Origin: Blastopirellula marina
GTDB lineage: Bacteria; Planctomycetota; Planctomycetia; Pirellulales; Pirellulaceae
Assembly (NCBI RefSeq): GCF_002967715.1
Contig: NZ_PUIA01000035.1
Coordinates: 310,001 to 374,000, forward strand
Reading direction: 5' to 3'
DNA: 64,000 bases
In this document: positions 43,893-52,147 of the stretch, one piece after another
Numbering within the stretch: position 1 is the first letter of the stretch
How the letters are laid out: each line of letters opens with the position of its first letter
Notes under the pieces: generated by a model
Database searches by the model: none
What the model was told of the DNA's origin: nothing
Seen by the model: only the letters and a program-made list of their open reading frames with translations
Position numbers and translations under genes: made by a program

Positions 43893-44089
43893 ACGGCGAA
43901 GATTTTGAACTGCTATTCACTGTCCCTGCGGCAGAAGCCGACCCGTTGCAAGCCCAATGGACGGAAGCAACGCGAGTGACAAAAATAGGAACCATGCAAC
44001 CAGGCACCAAAATGTACCTGCTGGACGAATCGGGCCAGCGGCTGCCCCTCAAGCCTGAAGGTTTTTCGCACCGTTAATTAGCAAGCCGC
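43893..44089 (+). pseudogene. thiL 3'-end remnant (second copy)
   Basis: Matches 40631-40830 over ~197 bases, with only four single-base differences across the coding part (to residue-level SH-K versus SH-R at the end). Reading frame and stop are preserved, giving PGTKMYLLDESGQRLPLKPE against PGTKLYLLDESGQRLPLKPE in thiL. It lacks the ATP- and substrate-binding parts, so it cannot be functional. Its stop is 13 bases in front of tsaE, which suggests that an intact thiL was once the direct neighbour of tsaE. Confidence 0.9.
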
Positions 44090-44090
44090 C

Positions 44091-44561
44091 ATGAGCACCA
44101 TTACCTGGGAAGCCACCAGCGAAGACGATACCGCCAAGCTCGGAAGCATTCTGGCCGATGCCATCCCGCCAGGCACCGTCGTGGCCTTAAACGGCACGCT
44201 GGGTGCCGGCAAAACGCGGTTGGTCAAAGCGATGGCCGATAAGCTGGGCATCCCGGCCGAAGATGTCATTAGCCCGACGTTCGTCATCATGCAGCGCTAC
44301 TTTGGCGGCAAAACACTCTACCACTTCGACGTCTACCGCATCAAAGACGACGACGAGTTCCTGGAACTCGGCCCGGAAGAATACTTCGACTCCGAAGGGA
44401 TCACCCTTTTGGAATGGGCCGACCGCGTCGTCAACTGCCTGCCCCACGATTACCTGCGGATCGATATCGAAGTGCTGGGAGAAACGGCCCGGCAGTTCAC
44501 GATCTCGTCCGTCGGGGCCGACTTGGAAAACGTTCCGCTGCTGGTGAAGGACGCGCTGTAA
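44091..44561 (+). CDS. tsaE: TsaE, ATPase of the tRNA t6A modification complex
   Basis: 156 residues. P-loop GTLGAGKT at 35-42 and the typical ISPTFVIMQRYFGGKTLYHFDVYRIKDDDE, then LEWADRV. TsaE works with TsaB and TsaD in making threonylcarbamoyl-adenosine at position 37 of tRNAs. tsaB and tsaD are not in the window. The start is 13 bases after the thiL remnant, where normally the thiL gene itself would end. Confidence 0.95.
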   Translation: MSTITWEATSEDDTAKLGSILADAIPPGTVVALNGTLGAGKTRLVKAMADKLGIPAEDVISPTFVIMQRYFGGKTLYHFDVYRIKDDDEFLELGPEEYFDSEGITLLEWADRVVNCLPHDYLRIDIEVLGETARQFTISSVGADLENVPLLVKDAL

Positions 44562-44597
44562 TTCTTTCGCCAAATCCGATAGACCAAGGATTGGGCC

Positions 44598-44972
44598 ATG
44601 AACCGCTCTGAACTCTTGCCTGCCTCGCTGAACTTCGTGGAAGAAAGCCACGCCGAGGCCACCGGGCGGTACCAAGGCTTCGGGCAAGACTTCTTCTCGG
44701 AGCTATACAACCAACTTCCGAGCCTTGCCAGGTCGTTCACGTTCTATCGCAACACCGATGGAACTGACGACCTGTGGGCCATCTGCCAGCAAGGTCCCAT
44801 CCAGTTCGGCGTGCAGCTCGACCCGGACATCGAGGTGATTTGCGTTTGGGACAAGACAACGCACGAGGAAATCGGCACCTGGCAGCCGCAACCGATTCCA
44901 TACGCGATTGATTGGATCAAGTGCCGCCGGCCAATTAATCTTCCGCAGAGATCAGATAACGAACGGCAATAA
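44598..44972 (+). CDS. hypothetical protein
   Basis: 124 residues from ATG 44598. Not recognised. Contains DLWAICQQGPIQFGVQLDPD and WDKTTHEEIGTWQ, an alternation of strands and loops in a small soluble protein. It follows tsaE by 36 bases and could be co-transcribed. The last ~38 bases overlap the convergent peptidase-like gene. Confidence 0.65.
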   Translation: MNRSELLPASLNFVEESHAEATGRYQGFGQDFFSELYNQLPSLARSFTFYRNTDGTDDLWAICQQGPIQFGVQLDPDIEVICVWDKTTHEEIGTWQPQPIPYAIDWIKCRRPINLPQRSDNERQ

Positions 44973-45780
44973 ACGTCCTTTCATGCCATTTCGCTCTCTT
45001 TGTCCCCAAAGGCATGTCCGGGGCAATCAAAGTCAACGTCTTACTGTTGCTAACCCAATTCCACTTTTCGGTTCCCTTGTCGTCGGCCGTAAAGTCGAGT
45101 GGAACAACGGCAGGACGTTCCAGGTCAATATACAGGTAGCCTGTGCAAATCTTTCCCGACAAAGAATCCGAGAAAGAAAACGTGAAACCGCGCTGATCGC
45201 TTGTGACTTCACCCACCGCATGAATGGCGATCCAGTGCCCACCTTTGCTGTTCCATTCATACTTGTCATCCTTCTTGTTATGCTCGGCAGCCATGGCGCG
45301 AACACTCAGCAAAGGATGGAAGCCCCGGTCGATCGATGCGGACATCAAAGCGTGGCAACGCTTGACAAACTCTTCAGGCGACTCGTCATCTTCGCGGTTA
45401 AGGTAGGTGCCCGAGACGCTGGGCGTTTGATTTTGCGGCCATATCTTTTGCAACATTTGCAGCAAATCGACGTCAGCGACTCCGTTCTCTTTGGTGTAAG
45501 CCGCTCTCCGCGCGCCGTACGGAATGGATTCTCCGTCGCCAAAATCGTTGATGAAGGACTGGGCCTGATCCTGAAGACTATCCCCTTCGAGCAAGGCCAA
45601 CACTTTGGCATTTTTTGCCATCGATAGACTATTGACGACAGCACAAGGCCCGCACCCGTTTGGCCCGATTTCAGCCTGGCCGATCACTTGGGCATTAGCA
45701 ACTTGGGCAGCCAAAGCCAAGCAGAGGCACATAAAAGGCAACTTCGTCACTCGATTGAGAAACCAATTTAGAGCGATCAT
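44935..45780 (-). CDS. secreted C39-like papain-fold peptidase (predicted)
   Basis: 281 residues with a signal peptide (LPFMCLCLALAAQVANA). The active-site pattern of C39-like cysteine peptidases is visible: NGCGPCAVVNSLSM (Cys nucleophile in N-x-C-G-P), later KGGHWIAIHAVGEV (His) and FSFSDSLSG (Asp). C39-like folds cut double-glycine leaders or occur in secreted housekeeping peptidases. No transporter is fused here, so it is a free secreted enzyme. The substrate is unknown. Upstream 70 bases are without a recognisable promoter. Confidence 0.65.
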   Translation of the reverse strand: MIALNWFLNRVTKLPFMCLCLALAAQVANAQVIGQAEIGPNGCGPCAVVNSLSMAKNAKVLALLEGDSLQDQAQSFINDFGDGESIPYGARRAAYTKENGVADVDLLQMLQKIWPQNQTPSVSGTYLNREDDESPEEFVKRCHALMSASIDRGFHPLLSVRAMAAEHNKKDDKYEWNSKGGHWIAIHAVGEVTSDQRGFTFSFSDSLSGKICTGYLYIDLERPAVVPLDFTADDKGTEKWNWVSNSKTLTLIAPDMPLGTKRAKWHERTFIAVRYLISAED

Positions 45781-45857
45781 GCTTAGTGGCTATGTCACAC
45801 ATAAAATGAAAAGAAGGGGATGAACCTCAAAACCAAGCGGTCTTATGCTGCCAAGCA

Positions 45858-46346
45858 TCACCGCTCAAGACTAAAATCGAAATGGTTTTTACCACGTTGA
45901 ACCGTGACCGATAACTCAGAAGAATCTACGGCTGCATACTTTTCAGGAATCAAGAAAACCGTTTTCCCTGGTTTTTGGAGAGGAGCAAGAGGATCGAGAT
46001 TCTGCATGCTGTCGTAGTCAATCTCGTTTCCTTTCTCATCGACCTCAATGGTTTTCGAGATCAACACCACGTACTCGCCCTCTAAGGCACCATCTCGATC
46101 GGCATTCAAGGTGAAAAGCTGAAAACTTCCATTCGCTAACGTTATCCCAGATGCAGTCTTGCCTTCCATTTTGGGCTTAAAGATAACCATGGCGCCTCCC
46201 ACTTCTTTTCCATCGATTGTCACTGTTCCCGTTACTGGCTGAACATCTAACCCCGAGGAGGAACATCCAGTGAGATGAACAAGACAAATAAATCCGACTA
46301 GAAGCGGAAAAGCAATTCTCCCTTTTGATCCTACGAATGATTTCAT
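45858..46346 (-). CDS. lipoprotein with carboxypeptidase-regulatory-like fold
   Basis: 162 residues from ATG 46346. Leader FPLLVGFICLVHLTGC. The body shows the pattern PVTGTVTIDGKEVGGAMVIF, then GEYVVLISKTIEV and LIPEKYA, which is the common small transthyretin-like lipoprotein of planctomycetes. These often lie next to DUF1559 genes, as here: the next gene downstream in the same direction is a DUF1559 gene at 46512. Likely a surface-associated pair. Function unknown. Confidence 0.8.
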   Translation of the reverse strand: MKSFVGSKGRIAFPLLVGFICLVHLTGCSSSGLDVQPVTGTVTIDGKEVGGAMVIFKPKMEGKTASGITLANGSFQLFTLNADRDGALEGEYVVLISKTIEVDEKGNEIDYDSMQNLDPLAPLQKPGKTVFLIPEKYAAVDSSELSVTVQRGKNHFDFSLER

Positions 46347-46511
46347 CACTGCTCATGCCCTGTTAATTATTTGGAGAAATATACAAATCGCGTGAATGGT
46401 TTGCCTTCAAATCTGAACTTGAACTGAGACGTGCAACAAAACAGAGACCTTTGGCTCTGCTTTGTCACAACGAAATTCTCATATCGGGCAAAGTTATGCG
46501 AAAAGCAATCC

Positions 46512-47570
46512 CTACAAAGCAGGAATTGTTTCTCCGCCAGAAATAGAGCCAAGTGATCCAATCACTCCAAAGCTGCTTCCGCCGCCAGCTGGTGGTGCTG
46601 AAGCCATGGATAGTGTCGGATCTCCTGCATCGATCGTATTCGAGATGAACGTAACTGATCCGTCACCGAATGCCACCATAGCACCGCCTGGGTGGTAGCT
46701 TGACAAAGGATAGCCAGCAAAGTTGTGTTCGCCGGACCCCCAACCTAAACAAGAGGGAGAATTGGGAGGGGCTGTGGTTGTTATCGAACTGTAAAGAAAG
46801 GTCCCGTCACCCCATCGGCGACCACTAAAGTCCCAAGCCGTTCCCGTGGCTTGGAATTGTTTGGGGTTATTAGGATCTAAGTTCGCAATACAGCCTGCAG
46901 GCTTGTCAGCCCGAAGATAAGTACCCGTCTTGGCGTTACGTCCATCGCCTGGCGCACAGATGGCACGTTCCCCAAGAAGAATGCTGTTACTCAAGCCGTC
47001 GGTAAAGTCACGGAATTTTAATGGATCTCGGAAACGGAACGCCCCACGATAATATTGGATGTAGTCCGCTCTAGCATAGTCAACAATTCTGTCGCCGATA
47101 TTTGCCCTGTAGCTCAGCCCACCTGGCTGAGCTACATCTTCCCGTGAGCCTTCAGGATCAGAGGGACACGTGCGAACTTCAAATCGAGTTACCCACGGCT
47201 TATAGTTCGTATCCCATGGAACTGCAGGTCCGGAACTATAGTTTGTTGTTCCGTTCACAGAAGCAGCCGTTCCACCGGCCTTGATCATTTCCGAAATGTT
47301 CTTTTGTTCCATAAATGGAAGAAGATAGACAATCCAACTGACCCGATTTTGAAGTCCAGAGCCTAGTGCCGGCAATTCGCTGTACGTGTCGTGATGCATG
47401 TGTGCGGCAAGTGCCCATTGCTTGAGATGGTTCGTGCACTGAGCTCTTCGCGCTGCCTCTCTGGCTTGTTGCACCGCTGGCAACAACAGAGCAACAAGTA
47501 CACCGATGATTGCTATCACAACAAGCAATTCTACAAGTGTAAACGCGTACCGATTTCGAGATAAGAACAT
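46512..47570 (-). CDS. DUF1559 protein with pseudopilin N-terminus (copy 2)
   Basis: 352 residues. [20 protein letters not shown] followed by [19 protein letters not shown] mirrors copy 1 at 41278. The end has YHPGGAMVAFGDGSVTFISN. It is longer than copy 1 because of the middle region with PFMEQKNISEM and FRFRDPLKFRDFTDGLSNSI. It shares its strand with the transthyretin-like lipoprotein. The two DUF1559 genes are about 4.4 kb apart, with tsaE between. Confidence 0.92.
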   Translation of the reverse strand: MFLSRNRYAFTLVELLVVIAIIGVLVALLLPAVQQAREAARRAQCTNHLKQWALAAHMHHDTYSELPALGSGLQNRVSWIVYLLPFMEQKNISEMIKAGGTAASVNGTTNYSSGPAVPWDTNYKPWVTRFEVRTCPSDPEGSREDVAQPGGLSYRANIGDRIVDYARADYIQYYRGAFRFRDPLKFRDFTDGLSNSILLGERAICAPGDGRNAKTGTYLRADKPAGCIANLDPNNPKQFQATGTAWDFSGRRWGDGTFLYSSITTTAPPNSPSCLGWGSGEHNFAGYPLSSYHPGGAMVAFGDGSVTFISNTIDAGDPTLSMASAPPAGGGSSFGVIGSLGSISGGETIPAL

Positions 47571-48046
47571 TGATTAATTGCCTTGTATTTGAGAAAGAAA
47601 AGGAAATAAAACAAGACGACCACTGCCTGCAAAACACCCAAAGGAAGTACTTTACGGACTATTAAATAAATATGCAAAAAAACGCATGGAGGGTCAATAG
47701 AATGCGAAAAGAAAAATTGCATTTCGGGCAAAGTATACAAGGAGAAGGCGAAAAATGAGATGGAAAGGCACTATAGAAAACTCAACCCCACTAGAGAGTC
47801 GTCCATTGTGGGTCAGTGACTTCCGGTGCAATTCTTTGTGTCGACTTCAGCCGGATTTGCCTCAAACGAAGTTGCCTTGGCGGCGTTTGATCATGCTCAT
47901 CACCGTTTCGACTTGGCTTATTTGGCGGTTGGTGTTGGCGTCGAAGCGAAGCTATATCAGTCGGCGGTAACGACCACTCGCTGGTTTTTCGGTTTTCAGG
48001 AGGTTGTGAAACGACCTCTAGCAGGGTGCATAGCAATGCTCCGACC
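47571..48046. other. non-coding interval
   Basis: 476 bases between the DUF1559 gene and the YCII gene. The first ~180 bases are rich in A and T and presumably hold the DUF1559 promoter. I saw no gene or repeat. Confidence 0.4.
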
Positions 48047-48385
48047 TTACGACTCGGAATCAAACCCGAATACTCGCAGCTCTTGATCACAGCGACACGC
48101 TTTCGCGATACGTGCGGCCCAGGCGATCGCCTCCTCACGTGATGGCACTTCGAGTACCAGAAAACCACCGTTGAGCGGAGGTGCCCACGTATAGCCTCCC
48201 TTAGTGACGGAGCCATCGGCCGATACGAGAACAGGCGTCACGCTTTCATCAACGCCACCGCCGAAAACGTAGACGCCTGCTTCCTTCGCCTCGCGAACAA
48301 CGGCATGCGAGTCGTGACTGACCGCTTCCATCTCGCTGTCAGGTACCTTCATGGCAGCACTGGGGAATGAAATGAGATACTTCAC
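48047..48385 (-). CDS. YCII-family protein
   Basis: 112 residues from a GTG at 48385. MKYLISFPSAAMKVP at the start, then HDSHAVVREAKEAGVYVFGGGVD, and NGGFLVLEVPSREEAIAWAARIA. This is the YCII/DGPF fold, small dimeric alpha-beta barrels of unclear role, often near sigma factors of the ECF type. No sigma factor is nearby. It ends against the DNA before hslU. Confidence 0.8.
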   Translation of the reverse strand: MKYLISFPSAAMKVPDSEMEAVSHDSHAVVREAKEAGVYVFGGGVDESVTPVLVSADGSVTKGGYTWAPPLNGGFLVLEVPSREEAIAWAARIAKACRCDQELRVFGFDSES

Positions 48386-48431
48386 GATGATCTTCTTTCC
48401 CTTAGAATTCCGCGGCTTTAACGCGACACAC

Positions 48432-49775
48432 CTACAAAATAAACCGGCTCAGGTCCTCATCCTTGCTCACGTCATCCAGCCGCTGCTTCACGTACGCGGC
48501 GTTGATCTCGACCGTGCTGTATTTCATGTCAGGGGCCTCGAAGCTCAGCTCTTCCAACAGGCGCTCCATGATCGTGTATAGCCGCCGGGCTCCGATGTTT
48601 TGCGTCGTTTGATTGATCTGAAACGCGTACGAGGCGATCTCTTCCAGGGCGTCACTCGTGAAGCGCACGGCCACTTCTTCCGTCTTCATCAGTTCGACGT
48701 ATTGCCGCGTGAGGGACGACTTCGGTTCAGTCAGAATCCGCACGAAATCTTCCTTGGTCAAGTCCGATAGTTCGACGCGGATCGGGAAGCGGCCTTGCAG
48801 TTCTGGCATCAGGTCGCTGGGGCTTACCTTGTGAAACGCACCGGCGGCGACGAACATCACGTGATCGGTGTTCACGTAGCCATACTTTGTCTGGACGGTC
48901 GTGCCTTCCACGATCGGCAGCAGGTCGCGCTGCACCCCTTGGCGGGAAACGTCAGCCCCGGCTTTCCCTTCGCCAGCGACAATCTTGTCGATCTCGTCCA
49001 GGAAGATCATTCCCAGGTTCTCGGCCAGTTCGATTGCCGCTTCGTAAATCCGTTCCTTATCGAGCAGCGCCTCCGTTTCCTGTTCGATCAGCACGGTGCG
49101 AGCCTGGGTCACGGTCATTTCGCGGCGGGTCGTATTCTTAGGCATGATCTTTTCCAGCATCCCTTGCAGATCCATGTCCATCTGCTCCATGCCCATCCCG
49201 CCGATCATCACCGGCGTCCCCTTTTGCTCGACGGTTAGTTCGACCGTGCGGTCTTCCAACTGGCCCGATTCCAGCATCTCTTTCATCCGCTGGCGCGAAC
49301 GCTCGTGCTTCTCTTGCTCGTCCGCTTCGCCGGTCGAAAGGGCAGGGCGGGGAGAGATCAACTGATCGAGCAGCCGCCGCTGAGCCCGCTGGTGGGCTTC
49401 CTCTTTCACCGCTTCGCGCTCGGTCTCGCGCACAATGCCGATTGCGTTCTCGACCAGATCGCGGACCATGCTTTCGACATCGCGGCCGTAGTACCCCACC
49501 TCGGTGAACTTGGTTGCTTCGACCTTGATAAACGGAGCCCCGGTCAGCTTCGCCAGGCGGCGGGCTATCTCGGTCTTCCCCACGCCGGTCGGGCCGATCA
49601 TCATAATATTCTTCGGCGAAACTTCCTGCTGCAGTTCTTTGGGCAGGTGCTTGCGCCGCCATCGATTACGCACCGCGATGGCGACGGCCCGCTTCGCTTC
49701 GTTCTGCCCAACGATATCGGCATCAAGCATTTTCACAATTTCGCGCGGCGTGAGTTCCTGATTAGCTTGTGACAT
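48432..49775 (-). CDS. hslU: HslU, ATPase subunit of the HslVU protease
   Basis: 447 residues. Walker A GPTGVGKT at 61-68, Walker B MIFLDEIDKI, the I-domain insertion between them (AQRRLLDQLISPRP) and the sensor-2 NIGARRLYTIMERLLEE. HslU unfolds proteins and feeds them into HslV. Its start overlaps the hslV stop by one base (TAATG), a classical operon join. Complete. Confidence 0.97.
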   Translation of the reverse strand: MSQANQELTPREIVKMLDADIVGQNEAKRAVAIAVRNRWRRKHLPKELQQEVSPKNIMMIGPTGVGKTEIARRLAKLTGAPFIKVEATKFTEVGYYGRDVESMVRDLVENAIGIVRETEREAVKEEAHQRAQRRLLDQLISPRPALSTGEADEQEKHERSRQRMKEMLESGQLEDRTVELTVEQKGTPVMIGGMGMEQMDMDLQGMLEKIMPKNTTRREMTVTQARTVLIEQETEALLDKERIYEAAIELAENLGMIFLDEIDKIVAGEGKAGADVSRQGVQRDLLPIVEGTTVQTKYGYVNTDHVMFVAAGAFHKVSPSDLMPELQGRFPIRVELSDLTKEDFVRILTEPKSSLTRQYVELMKTEEVAVRFTSDALEEIASYAFQINQTTQNIGARRLYTIMERLLEELSFEAPDMKYSTVEINAAYVKQRLDDVSKDEDLSRFIL

Positions 49776-50314
49776 TAGTCCATCTCCACGCGATGAATTT
49801 TGATGTTATCGTTCGTGTAAATGTCGATCGCCGCGGCGATCAGCAAACTTTCGCGGACGATCTCTTCGGCCGACAGATCGCTATGCTTGACCAGCGCCTT
49901 GGCCGCCGCGGTGGCGTAGTTGCCCCCTGAGCCAATCCCCAGAATGCCGTCGGTCGGTTGAATGACATCGCCGGTGCCAGAGAGCAGCAGCGTCTGATTC
50001 GCATCGACCACCACCATCAGCGCCTCCAACCGCCGCATCGCCCGATCGGTGCGCCACTGCTTGGCCAGTTCGGTCGCAGCCTTGGGGACGTTGCCGGGAA
50101 AATCTTTGAGGAACGACTCGAAGCGTTCCATCAGCGCGAACGCATCGGCCGTGGAGCCTGCGAAACCGCACCACACTTTCCCGCCCAGCAGAGGCCGGAT
50201 CTTCGACGCGTCCGATTTCATTACGCTGGTGTTCATGGTAACTTGGCCATCGCCGCCGATAGCGACTTCACCTTTGTGGCGCACGGCCAGAATGGTCGTC
50301 GAACGAATTCGCAT
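49775..50314 (-). CDS. hslV: HslV, peptidase subunit of the HslVU protease
   Basis: 179 residues. Start MRIRSTTILAVRHKGEVAIG: the catalytic N-terminal Thr appears after a short pro-segment (RSTT) that must be removed. Further pattern GDGQVTMNTSVMKSDASKIR, GFAGSTADAFALMERFE and GILGIGSGGNYATAAAKAL. It assembles as a double hexamer with HslU rings. It is the first gene of hslVU. Confidence 0.96.
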   Translation of the reverse strand: MRIRSTTILAVRHKGEVAIGGDGQVTMNTSVMKSDASKIRPLLGGKVWCGFAGSTADAFALMERFESFLKDFPGNVPKAATELAKQWRTDRAMRRLEALMVVVDANQTLLLSGTGDVIQPTDGILGIGSGGNYATAAAKALVKHSDLSAEEIVRESLLIAAAIDIYTNDNIKIHRVEMD

Positions 50315-50634
50315 GAGGGTGTCCTCGCGAGCTTTCTATGCAATTGCTAGGCTAAAGGTCTTGGCTTTGTATTGTGGCCCAATTTGAGCAAGTCGGCTAG
50401 GACTAGCGTCAGAGGTCACAGAGAGCACCGAGGGAAGAAGAAAGAGGATAAACCACAAATTACACAGATGGGCGCGGATAAGAGAAAGAAAAAAGGACTG
50501 TGTGCCCCCAGCCTCTTTCGTCAGCCCCAAGGGGGCGACATATCGCAGTGAAAACTGCACGAACGACTTCAACCTTGTTTCGCGCCCCTGTGCTTAAGAA
50601 CGAATTCAAACGCAAACTATCCCCATCACACCTT
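50315..50634. other. repeat-bearing intergenic region
   Basis: 320 bases upstream of both hslV and the isochorismatase-like gene. It includes the R3 copy at 50522-50538. It also has a stretch resembling the widespread AGAGGTCACAGAGAGCACC / AAATTACACAGATGGGCGCG type of dispersed sequence. Confidence 0.45.
50522..50538. repeat. dispersed repeat R3
   Basis: AGCCCCAAGGGGGCGAC; identical core to the copy at 35971. The CCCC/GGGG arms form a small stem. Confidence 0.6.
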
Positions 50635-51201
50635 ATGTCTGAACCACTTCCTAATCCGCTGTTGATGACGCCTGAGAACACCGTGCTGTTGATGATCGAC
50701 ATGCAGGAAAAATTACTGCCGTCGATTCCCGATGCCAAGCAAGTTGTCTGGAATGCAAGCCGGCTGCTCGATGGGGCAGAGATCTTAGGCATTCCGGCCC
50801 TGGGTACCGAGCAGTATCGCAAAGGGCTCGGAGCAACCGTCGAGCCACTAGCCGCCAAGCTGGGCGACATGCCCGACAAGCTCCACTTCAGCAGCTGCCA
50901 ATCGGTGATCGCCAAGCTGGAAGAGCTTAACCGGCCGAAAATCTTGATCGCCGGTATCGAAGCCCACGTCTGCGTGCAGCAGACCGCACTTGACCTGCTT
51001 TCGCTGGGGTACGATGTTTACCTGGCGACCGATGCGGTGAGTTCCCGTTACAAGCACGATCGCCGGATTGCTTTGCGGCGGATGGAATCGACCGGCGTCA
51101 CGCTGACCACCACCGAGGCCGCGCTGTTTGAATGGTGCCGCGTCGCTGGCACGCCGCAGTTTAAGCAGATCAGCCAGTTGGTACGCCAAGAGCGTCCCTA
51201 A
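50635..51201 (+). CDS. isochorismatase-like cysteine hydrolase
   Basis: 188 residues from ATG 50635 (the frame is open to 50500 but the added sequence is not protein-like). Motifs: TVLLMIDMQEKLLPS with the catalytic Asp, the strand before GTEQYRKGLG, and GIEAHVCVQQTALDLLSLGY with the nucleophilic Cys. The family splits amides or vinyl ethers (nicotinamidase, isochorismatase, YcaC-like). The exact substrate is open. It ends 4 bases into the convergent CHAD gene. Confidence 0.88.
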   Translation: MSEPLPNPLLMTPENTVLLMIDMQEKLLPSIPDAKQVVWNASRLLDGAEILGIPALGTEQYRKGLGATVEPLAAKLGDMPDKLHFSSCQSVIAKLEELNRPKILIAGIEAHVCVQQTALDLLSLGYDVYLATDAVSSRYKHDRRIALRRMESTGVTLTTTEAALFEWCRVAGTPQFKQISQLVRQERP

Positions 51202-52136
51202 GCGATCGGTGCCAAGCCGAGCCCGCCCAGGTATCGGTCGAAGCGCTCTTTCAGCTCTTGGGCTCGGGCCTCGGTCCACCAGACCCGGAATGCTTCGGCC
51301 TTCTCGTCGAACTGGATACGTTCGTGGTCGGCCAGTTGCAACAGAAACGCCGGGAACTTCTTGGTGGCCGTTTCGTTCTGCCAGCGTTGGATCTTCTCGA
51401 CGGCCATGTGATGGTCGTTGATCGCCCCGAGCTTCGACTGCACCTCTTCGAACGCCGGGTACAGCTCTTCGCGAAAACAATCGGGAAAGCCCCCTTCGAC
51501 CAGCTCCATCGCGTAGCGGACCTTCTTTCCTTCAATTCGCATTTGATGCAGCGACTCAGGCGATTCGCCCAGCATTTGCGAGAAGTGAAAGAAGCGAACC
51601 ACCAGCGGTTCGAGCAACGTAGGTGCCATCTGCTGCAACGTTTCTTCTTCGGCGACTTCGCGCCACCGGGTCCGCAGGACGACCCCTTCAAACTTCTTGG
51701 CCAGGTCTTCTGATTTCGCCCACTCCCAGGCTTGCACCAACGCAGGCTGCGCGGCCTTACGCAGGCCCTTCAAAAACGTCAGCACCTCGGCTTTGTCGTC
51801 GTCGCCGATAACGAACTTGGCTTTGCGAATCCGCCTGGTGAAAACATCCAAATCACGGGCATCGCCGCCTGCTTTGCGCAGCTTCTGGGTTGCCTTACGA
51901 ACGAGCGTCGAACGCTTCAGCGGCAACAGCGTCGCAAACAACTGGAGTGCGGCCTGCGTGCGGCGCGACCATGTCCGCAAATAATGGACATACTCGACAT
52001 CTTCTTTCCAGCGATTCGCGGCCAGCGGCAAGTACTCGAGCATGCGGGCAGAACGCGTGCTGATCGCTTCCTTGGCCACTTCAGAAATGGGGTGCCCTGG
52101 TTCGATGGTACCCAGCCAATTGGTGTTCTTTCCCAT
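51198..52136 (-). CDS. CHAD-domain protein
   Basis: 312 residues. Histidine- and arginine-rich helical protein. HYLRTWSRRTQAALQLF, then RKAGGDARDLDVFTRRI, and PESLHQMRIEGKKVRYAMELV are CHAD signatures (conserved basic residues on two bundles). CHAD proteins bind polyphosphate. It follows the Ppx gene with 11 bases on the same strand and is presumably co-transcribed with it. Confidence 0.88.
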   Translation of the reverse strand: MGKNTNWLGTIEPGHPISEVAKEAISTRSARMLEYLPLAANRWKEDVEYVHYLRTWSRRTQAALQLFATLLPLKRSTLVRKATQKLRKAGGDARDLDVFTRRIRKAKFVIGDDDKAEVLTFLKGLRKAAQPALVQAWEWAKSEDLAKKFEGVVLRTRWREVAEEETLQQMAPTLLEPLVVRFFHFSQMLGESPESLHQMRIEGKKVRYAMELVEGGFPDCFREELYPAFEEVQSKLGAINDHHMAVEKIQRWQNETATKKFPAFLLQLADHERIQFDEKAEAFRVWWTEARAQELKERFDRYLGGLGLAPIA

Positions 52137-52147
52137 GGAGCTAAACT

